Positions 1 through 3,805 of a stretch of DNA of 5,986 bases are shown piece by piece. A program made the translations under genes and the position numbers. The stretch covers positions 1 through 5,986 of the forward strand of contig JAPSIJ010000156.1 in the NCBI GenBank assembly GCA_031178805.1, read 5' to 3'. The stretch is from Cellulomonas sp. (GTDB lineage: Bacteria; Actinomycetota; Actinomycetes; Actinomycetales; Cellulomonadaceae). Each line of letters opens with the position of its first letter. The stretch's first letter is position 1. Below the pieces are notes generated by a model. The model saw nothing but the letters and a program-made list of their open reading frames with translations, did no database searches and was not told where the DNA came from.

Positions 1-2
1 CC

Positions 3-293
3 TCAGGCGCGCCCCGACCGCCGCACGACCTCGTCGCGGCTGAGCGCGGTGCCGTCGCCGTCGACCGGGAACCACGCCCGGTGCTCGCACTCGTGGCAGG
101 ACACGAACGTGACGGCGGTGCCGTCGGCCAGGGTCATGTGCAGCCGGGTGAGCCGCGGGGACGCGCACACCTCGCACGCCCCCGTCCCGGGCGCGTGCTG
201 CCCGCCCGCCTGGCTCAGCGAGCCGAGCGGCGCGGCCTCCGGCTGCGCGCGGCGGCCCTTGCGCCGCGGCGTGCCGCCCCCCGCGGCCGCCAC
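3..293 (-). CDS. Small zinc-ribbon-like conserved hypothetical protein (96 aa)
   Basis: I do not recognise a named family with certainty. The product has a basic, probably disordered N-terminus (residues 1-35, with an RRKGRR cluster). A compact module follows with two CxxC knuckles, C40-x2-C43 and C66-x2-C69, separated by a short beta-hairpin-like stretch. This is the layout of a four-cysteine zinc ribbon; zinc binding is inferred. It may bind nucleic acid or protein, but nothing here shows which. The gene is complete, with a TGA stop at 5-3. I accept the GTG start at 293 because a very strong Shine-Dalgarno (GAGGAGGA, 309-302) lies 8 nt upstream, and the only in-frame ATG (Met53) would remove the first knuckle. 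It starts 4 bp after the DUF3499 stop and is surely cotranscribed with it. No signal peptide or membrane segment is visible, so it is probably cytoplasmic. Confidence 0.8.
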   Translation of the reverse strand: MAAAGGGTPRRKGRRAQPEAAPLGSLSQAGGQHAPGTGACEVCASPRLTRLHMTLADGTAVTFVSCHECEHRAWFPVDGDGTALSRDEVVRRSGRA

Positions 294-297
294 GCGG

Positions 298-684
298 TCA
301 GTCCTCCTCGCCGCGCAGCACCCGCAGGTGCCCCCGGCGCCGGGTCTCGCCGTCCGCGAGCCGCGCGGCGGGCGGCAGCCCGTCCGGGACGGCCGCGGCG
401 TGCCGGGGCGCGGGACGGCCGGCCTCGCGGACCGCGTCGGCCAGCGCGAGCAGGTCGTCGTGGCTCGGGCCGGTCTCCACGAACTCCGGCGTCAGCCGGA
501 CGACCTCCCAGCCGCGGGGCGCGGTGAGGCGGGACGCGTGCTCGGCGCACAGGTCGTAGGAGTGCGGCTCGGCGAGCGTCGCGAGCGGGCCGAGCACGGC
601 GGTCTGGTCGGCGTAGACGTACGTGAGCGTGGCGACCGCCGGTCGACCGCACGCGGTGCGGGAGCACTGGCGGACGGGTCTCAC
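298..684 (-). CDS. DUF3499 domain-containing protein (128 aa)
   Basis: This is a conserved actinobacterial family of unknown function, recognised by its N-terminal signature. Residues 5-12 contain a CSRTAC motif, followed by AVATLTYVYAD, LGPLAT, and EPHSYDLCAEH at 39-49, then LTAPRGWEVVRL (53-64). Cys7, Cys12, Cys46 and His49 (perhaps His41) are spaced like a zinc site, so a structural metal is likely but not shown. The C-terminal third (about 88-128) is basic, rich in Ala, Pro and Arg, and probably flexible. The GTG start at 684 puts the CSRTAC signature near the N-terminus, as usual for the family. It has no Shine-Dalgarno, but a TACCGT -10 box lies 7 nt upstream, so the mRNA is probably leaderless. 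It is first in a two-gene unit with the zinc-ribbon gene and divergent from the metallopeptidase-like gene. Mycobacterial homologues (Rv3258c, from memory) sit beside the same partner. Confidence 0.92.
   Translation of the reverse strand: MRPVRQCSRTACGRPAVATLTYVYADQTAVLGPLATLAEPHSYDLCAEHASRLTAPRGWEVVRLTPEFVETGPSHDDLLALADAVREAGRPAPRHAAAVPDGLPPAARLADGETRRRGHLRVLRGEED
302..309 (-). promoter_or_regulatory. Strong Shine-Dalgarno for the zinc-ribbon gene
   Basis: On the minus strand this reads GAGGAGGA and sits 8 nt before the GTG at 293. It lies within the last codons of the DUF3499 gene. It decides the GTG start of the downstream gene. It also contrasts with the first genes of both divergent units, which have no such site and look leaderless. 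Confidence 0.75.
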
Positions 685-691
685 GGGGTAG

Positions 692-697
692 ACGGTA
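692..697 (-). promoter_or_regulatory. Putative -10 box of a leaderless promoter for DUF3499
   Basis: The minus strand reads TACCGT, matching the actinobacterial TANNNT -10 pattern. Seven nucleotides (CTACCCC) separate it from the GTG at 684, so the predicted transcription start falls on or beside the first base of the start codon. No ribosome binding site lies between. I see no convincing -35 hexamer. Confidence 0.55.
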
Positions 698-725
698 CCC
701 GCGCCGGGGCCCGGGCCGCGTGCGC

Positions 726-737
726 GACCCGCGGGTC
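726..737. promoter_or_regulatory. 12-bp perfect palindrome in the divergent promoter region (possible operator)
   Basis: GACCCGCGGGTC is a perfect 12-bp inverted repeat between the two divergent -10 boxes. It lies about 20-32 bp before the predicted plus-strand start, overlapping where a -35 element would be. A regulator bound there could affect both directions. In DNA this rich in G and C, such a palindrome could arise by chance with several percent probability over a 73-bp gap, so the operator call is tentative. Confidence 0.25.
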
Positions 738-745
738 CGCCCGGT

Positions 746-751
746 TACAGT
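746..751 (+). promoter_or_regulatory. Putative -10 box of a leaderless promoter for the metallopeptidase-like gene
   Basis: TACAGT fits TANNNT, in one of the few A/T-containing patches of the gap. Six nucleotides (GCCCGG) separate it from the ATG at 758, so transcription should start at or next to the A of the start codon. No Shine-Dalgarno is present. The -35 region has no clear consensus. Confidence 0.55.
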
Positions 752-757
752 GCCCGG

Positions 758-1222
758 ATGGCTCCCCGTCGGTTCGTCCCCGCCCTCCCGGGCGACCGCG
801 CCGTCGGCCCGGTCCGCCGCCGGGACCGGCGCGGCCGCGGCATCCGCGGGCCCCTGCTGCCCTCGACGCTGCCGGCCCACCGGACCCGCGCCGAGCGGTT
901 CGACGACCTGGTGCTCGACTCGGTCGAGCGCCTGGAGTCCCGGTGGGCCTCGGCGCTCGACGGGGTCGAGTTCGCCGTCGAGGACGTGCCGCCGTCCAAC
1001 CCCGCCCCGTGGGAGCACGGCGGCGTGCCGCTGGGCCGGTACTTCCCCGCGCAGCCCGGGCTGCCGCCGCGGATCGTGGTCTACCGCCGGCCCGTGGAGA
1101 GCCGGTCGGTGGACGCCGACGAGCTGGGCGACCTGGTGCACGAGGTCGTCGTGGAGCAGGTGGCCCACCTGCTCGGCCGCTCCCCCGAGGAGGTCGACCC
1201 GGAGCTCGGCGACGGCCGGTGA
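758..1222 (+). CDS. Metallopeptidase family protein, zincin-like fold, with degenerate HExxH (154 aa)
   Basis: This is the DUF3499-neighbour type of actinobacterial metallopeptidase-family protein (Zincin_1/DUF1025-like; homologue of Rv3259, from memory). Residues 1-45 are very basic and probably disordered. Residues 46-80 (RFDDLVLDSVERLE..., FAVEDVPP) match the family's N-terminal helix and strand. Residues 92-112 (LGRYFP...PRIVVYRRPVE) are the central strands, and 119-147 form the helix that normally carries the zinc site. There the sequence is HEVVVEQVAHLLG (His128, Glu129, next His at 137) rather than HExxH, so canonical zinc catalysis is doubtful and a binding or structural role is possible. 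The ATG at 758 is set by the -10 box just upstream. No signal peptide or membrane helix is visible. The gene is divergent from DUF3499 and 42 bp before the rhamnosyltransferase gene. Confidence 0.88.
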   Translation: MAPRRFVPALPGDRAVGPVRRRDRRGRGIRGPLLPSTLPAHRTRAERFDDLVLDSVERLESRWASALDGVEFAVEDVPPSNPAPWEHGGVPLGRYFPAQPGLPPRIVVYRRPVESRSVDADELGDLVHEVVVEQVAHLLGRSPEEVDPELGDGR

Positions 1223-1249
1223 CCGGCCCGGGCGCAGGGCCGCGGGCGG

Positions 1250-1255
1250 TAGCCT
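1250..1255 (+). promoter_or_regulatory. Putative -10 box for the WbbL-like glycosyltransferase gene
   Basis: TAGCCT, in the context GGTAGCCTGAC, is a good actinobacterial TANNNT -10 box in the 42-bp gap between the plus-strand genes. Nine nucleotides separate it from the ATG at 1265, and there is no Shine-Dalgarno, so the transcript would be leaderless or have only a few leader bases. This suggests the glycosyltransferase has its own promoter as well as possible readthrough from 758. No clear -35 element is visible. Confidence 0.5.
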
Positions 1256-1264
1256 GACCCGGCC

Positions 1265-2137
1265 ATGACGACGCCCTCCCCCGCCCCGCGCCCGGACGAC
1301 GCCGTGCGCGTGGTCAGCATCGTGTTCCACCCCGGCGACGAGCTCGCCGACTTCACCCGCTCCCTGGCGGCCGCCACGACCGCCGAGGTCGAGCTGGTGC
1401 TGGTGGACAACGGCACGGAGCCCGACGTGGCGGACCGGGTCGCGGCCGAGGCGGGCGGCAGGGTGCTCCGCACCGGCGCGAACCTCGGCTACGGCGGCGG
1501 CGCCAACGCGGGCGCCCGCGGGGCGACGCAGCCGTGGCTGGTCGTGGCGAACCCGGACGTCGTCTGGGAGCCGGGCGCGCTGGACGCGCTGCTGGACGCC
1601 GCGCGCCGGCACCCGACGGCGGGCGCGTTCGGGCCCGCGCTGCTCAACGAGGACGGCACGGTGTACCCCTCGGCGCGGGAGCTGCCCTCGCTGACCCAGG
1701 GCGTCGGGCACGCGCTGTTCGCGCGGGTGTGGCCGGGCAACCCGTGGACCCGTGCCTACCAGCGCCGGCAGGAGACCGCCGGGCAGGAGCGGGTGGCCGG
1801 CTGGCTGTCGGGCGCCTGCCTGCTGCTGCGCCGGGAGGCGTTCGAGGCCGTCGGCGGGTTCGACGAGGACTACTTCATGTTCTTCGAGGACGTCGACCTC
1901 GGCGAGCGGCTCGCGCGGGCCGGCTGGGCGAACGTCTACGTGCCCACCGCCCGCGTGCTGCACGTCGGCGGCGTGTCCTGGAAGGCGAAGCCCGCCCGGA
2001 TGATCGCCGCGCACCACGCCTCGGCCGAGCGCTACCTGCACCGCCGGTACCACCGCTGGTACCAGTGGCCGATCCGCCTCGCGGTCTCCGCCGGGCTCCG
2101 GGTGCGGCAGGCCGTGGAGCTGCGCGCGGCGCGCTGA
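1265..2137 (+). CDS. wbbL: Family 2 glycosyltransferase, WbbL-like rhamnosyltransferase (290 aa)
   Basis: This GT-A fold enzyme probably transfers L-rhamnose from dTDP-rhamnose to a polyprenyl-PP-linked sugar, starting a cell-wall polysaccharide linker at the inner face of the membrane. Motifs in order are the N-terminal strand VRVVSIVFHPG (14-24), the nucleotide-sugar loop VDNG (47-50), NLGYGGGANAG (73-83), and the metal/diphosphate motif ANPDV (95-99). VYPSARELPSL (133-143), WPGNPWT (156-162) and GWLSGACLLLRREAF (179-193) follow. Then comes GGFDEDYFMFFEDVDLG (197-213), whose Glu208-Asp209 fit the acceptor-site ED motif with the catalytic base. The VYPSAR, NPWT, WLSG and EDVDLG blocks match M. 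tuberculosis WbbL as I remember it. Length is normal for the family. The basic, Trp/Tyr-rich C-terminus (256-290) could touch the membrane; there is no true membrane helix. The acceptor need not be the mycobacterial GlcNAc-PP-decaprenol. The gene is convergent with DUF5719. Confidence 0.9.
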   Translation: MTTPSPAPRPDDAVRVVSIVFHPGDELADFTRSLAAATTAEVELVLVDNGTEPDVADRVAAEAGGRVLRTGANLGYGGGANAGARGATQPWLVVANPDVVWEPGALDALLDAARRHPTAGAFGPALLNEDGTVYPSARELPSLTQGVGHALFARVWPGNPWTRAYQRRQETAGQERVAGWLSGACLLLRREAFEAVGGFDEDYFMFFEDVDLGERLARAGWANVYVPTARVLHVGGVSWKAKPARMIAAHHASAERYLHRRYHRWYQWPIRLAVSAGLRVRQAVELRAAR

Positions 2138-2166
2138 GCCTGTTCAGCCCACCCCGAGCCGCGCGC
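2122..2166. terminator. Stem-loop spanning the convergent gene ends (possible bidirectional terminator)
   Basis: The two convergent stop codons are only 6 bp apart. Around them, GCGCGCGGC (2122-2130) is perfectly repeated in inverse as GCCGCGCGC (2158-2166). Inside it, GCTGA (2133-2137) pairs with TCAGC (2144-2148) around the hexaloop GCCTGT. Each inner arm contains one gene's stop codon. There is no T tract on either side, so if it terminates it is of the tract-less type common in high-GC actinobacteria. Long G+C arms arise easily here, so confidence is moderate. Confidence 0.4.
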
Positions 2167-3805
2167 CCGCGCGGACCTCGGCCCGGGTGACCGCCTCCGC
2201 GTCCACGAGGGGCTGCAGGACCGACAGCAGCGTGCCGTCCGGCCGGGGGGTCGAGGCGACCAGCGCCCACGCCACGTCGGCCGCCGGGTCGTCCGCCACG
2301 ACCTCGACACCGGCGACACCCCGGCCGAGCTCCCCGACCTCGAACGGCACGGTGGAGCCGAGCGGCACCTCGACCTCCTGCTCCCCCACCACGCCGGTCG
2401 CGCCGTAGCCGCGGACGGTCACCGTGACGGTCGGGCCGGCCGGCTCGGCGTCGGCCTCCGGGTCCGGGCGCTGCCCCTCGGTGGGCTCGGGCGTCGGGGT
2501 CGCGCTCGGGGCGGGCGCGGGCTCCGCGTCGGCGCCGGCCGCCGGCACCGCGCCGAGGGCCAGCGTGGCCCGCGCGCCGGCCGGCGTGGCGAGCACACCG
2601 CTGCCGGTCGCGACGGCCGCCGCCCAGGCGCGCTCCAGGCGCGGGCCGGCGTCCAGCTCGCCCGCCTCGCCCTCGCGCGCGACCTGGGCGCCCGCGACCA
2701 CGGGGGCCGACGCCTCGACCACCGCGGTGTACGTCCCGGCGTCCAGCCCGCCGAGCGAGAGGTCCGTCACCTCGCCCGCGGCCAGGTCCACCGCCTCGGC
2801 GCCGGGCAGCGGCACGTCGCCGTCCGGGCCCAGCAGCCGCACCGACACCGTCGCGCCGTCGGCGCCCGGCGCCAGCAGCCGGAGCGCGCCCGCCTCCGGG
2901 GCGTCCACCTCGGTGGCGAGCACGGAGATGCCGGGCACCACCTGCGTGGCGGCCGGGGCCGTGCCGCCGGTGACCAGGTCGGTGCCGCGCGGCGTGAAGC
3001 CGTCCAGCAGCGAGTCCTGCAGGTACGCGCCCACCTGGCCGCCCGCCGCGGACACGTGCACGACGAGCCGCCGCTGCTCCGCGGCGACGCCCGGGAGCAC
3101 CACCGCGCGCTGCTCGCCCGGCGCGACGAGCACGTTCGCGCCGTTGGCCAGGTCCACCCCGCCGGCGGGGCCCCACGCCTCGATGGTGACGTCCGCGGGG
3201 GTCGAGCCCGGGTTCACCACGACCAGGTCGGCGGTGCTCTCCAGCGCGGTGCTGCCGCCGACCAGCCAGACGTCGGAGGCCGGTCGCGCGCACGAGGCCG
3301 CCGAGAGCCCGCGCAGGTCGCCGTCCGTCACCACGGACGAGGTGGCGGCGGCCACCCGGGCCGGCGCGTCGTCCACCGGGTCGGCGCGCACGACCACCGG
3401 CGCCGTCGGGGTGCGCAGCCGGCCGGCCCCGCCGTCCACCGCCGTGGCGGTCCCGCCCAGGGGGGTGAGGGACGCCTCGCCGGACGGGTCCGTGCCGAAC
3501 GCGGTCACCGTCTCCACCGGCGCCACGGGCACCCGGTCGAACTCGGAGTCGCCGGAGGTCGTGTCGTCGGGCAGCCGCAGCGGCCCGGGGCACACCAGGG
3601 TGCTCGCGGTCGCGGCGACGTCCACGGTGGCGGCGGGCACGGGGTCGGTGCCGCCGGCGGGCCGCGTGCTCGCCACCGCGACCAGCCCGCCCGTCAGCCC
3701 CAGCACCAGCACGCCGGACAGCACGCGGCCCACCCGCCCGCGGCGCCGGGCCGCGGGGGCGTCCCCCGTGGTCGCCGTCGCGCCGGTCGCCTCGGTCCTG
3801 CTCAT
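2144..3805 (-). CDS. DUF5719 family protein, membrane-anchored extracytoplasmic (553 aa)
   Basis: This matches the actinobacterial DUF5719 family of unknown function, found next to large membrane glycosyltransferases. Residues 1-27 are cytoplasmic with an Arg-rich stretch (20-27). One hydrophobic segment at about 28-46 acts as a signal anchor, so the rest is outside. Residues 60-420 are beta-rich: DVWLVGGST (178-186), ADLVVVNPGSTPADVTIEAWGP (192-213) and VGAYLQDS (258-265) look like repeated immunoglobulin-like sheets. Cys72 and Cys172 are the only cysteines and may form a disulfide. A Pro/Ala/Glu/Thr-rich linker (about 421-458) leads to a final beta domain (459-553). No catalytic motif is visible. 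I chose the ATG at 3805 because it overlaps the upstream stop (ATGA) and sits just before the anchor. The frame stays open 123 codons further upstream, but that part lies inside the neighbour and is a compositional shadow. Confidence 0.85.
   Translation of the reverse strand: MSRTEATGATATTGDAPAARRRGRVGRVLSGVLVLGLTGGLVAVASTRPAGGTDPVPAATVDVAATASTLVCPGPLRLPDDTTSGDSEFDRVPVAPVETVTAFGTDPSGEASLTPLGGTATAVDGGAGRLRTPTAPVVVRADPVDDAPARVAAATSSVVTDGDLRGLSAASCARPASDVWLVGGSTALESTADLVVVNPGSTPADVTIEAWGPAGGVDLANGANVLVAPGEQRAVVLPGVAAEQRRLVVHVSAAGGQVGAYLQDSLLDGFTPRGTDLVTGGTAPAATQVVPGISVLATEVDAPEAGALRLLAPGADGATVSVRLLGPDGDVPLPGAEAVDLAAGEVTDLSLGGLDAGTYTAVVEASAPVVAGAQVAREGEAGELDAGPRLERAWAAAVATGSGVLATPAGARATLALGAVPAAGADAEPAPAPSATPTPEPTEGQRPDPEADAEPAGPTVTVTVRGYGATGVVGEQEVEVPLGSTVPFEVGELGRGVAGVEVVADDPAADVAWALVASTPRPDGTLLSVLQPLVDAEAVTRAEVRAGARLGVG

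Noticed and set aside
49..1257. 402-aa plus-strand open frame across DUF3499 and the metallopeptidase-like gene
   Set aside because: It is antisense to two recognised genes and out of frame with a third. Its Arg/Pro/Gly-rich sequence has no motif. Stop codons are rare in DNA this G+C-rich.
215..2053. 612-aa minus-strand open frame opposite the glycosyltransferase gene
   Set aside because: It runs antisense through the WbbL-like and metallopeptidase-like genes, which have clear family motifs, and shows only low-complexity Arg/Gly/Ala content.
1875..3593. 572-aa minus-strand open frame in another phase of the DUF5719 gene
   Set aside because: It overlaps DUF5719 out of frame, continues antisense into the glycosyltransferase gene, and consists mostly of Arg, Gly and Ala.
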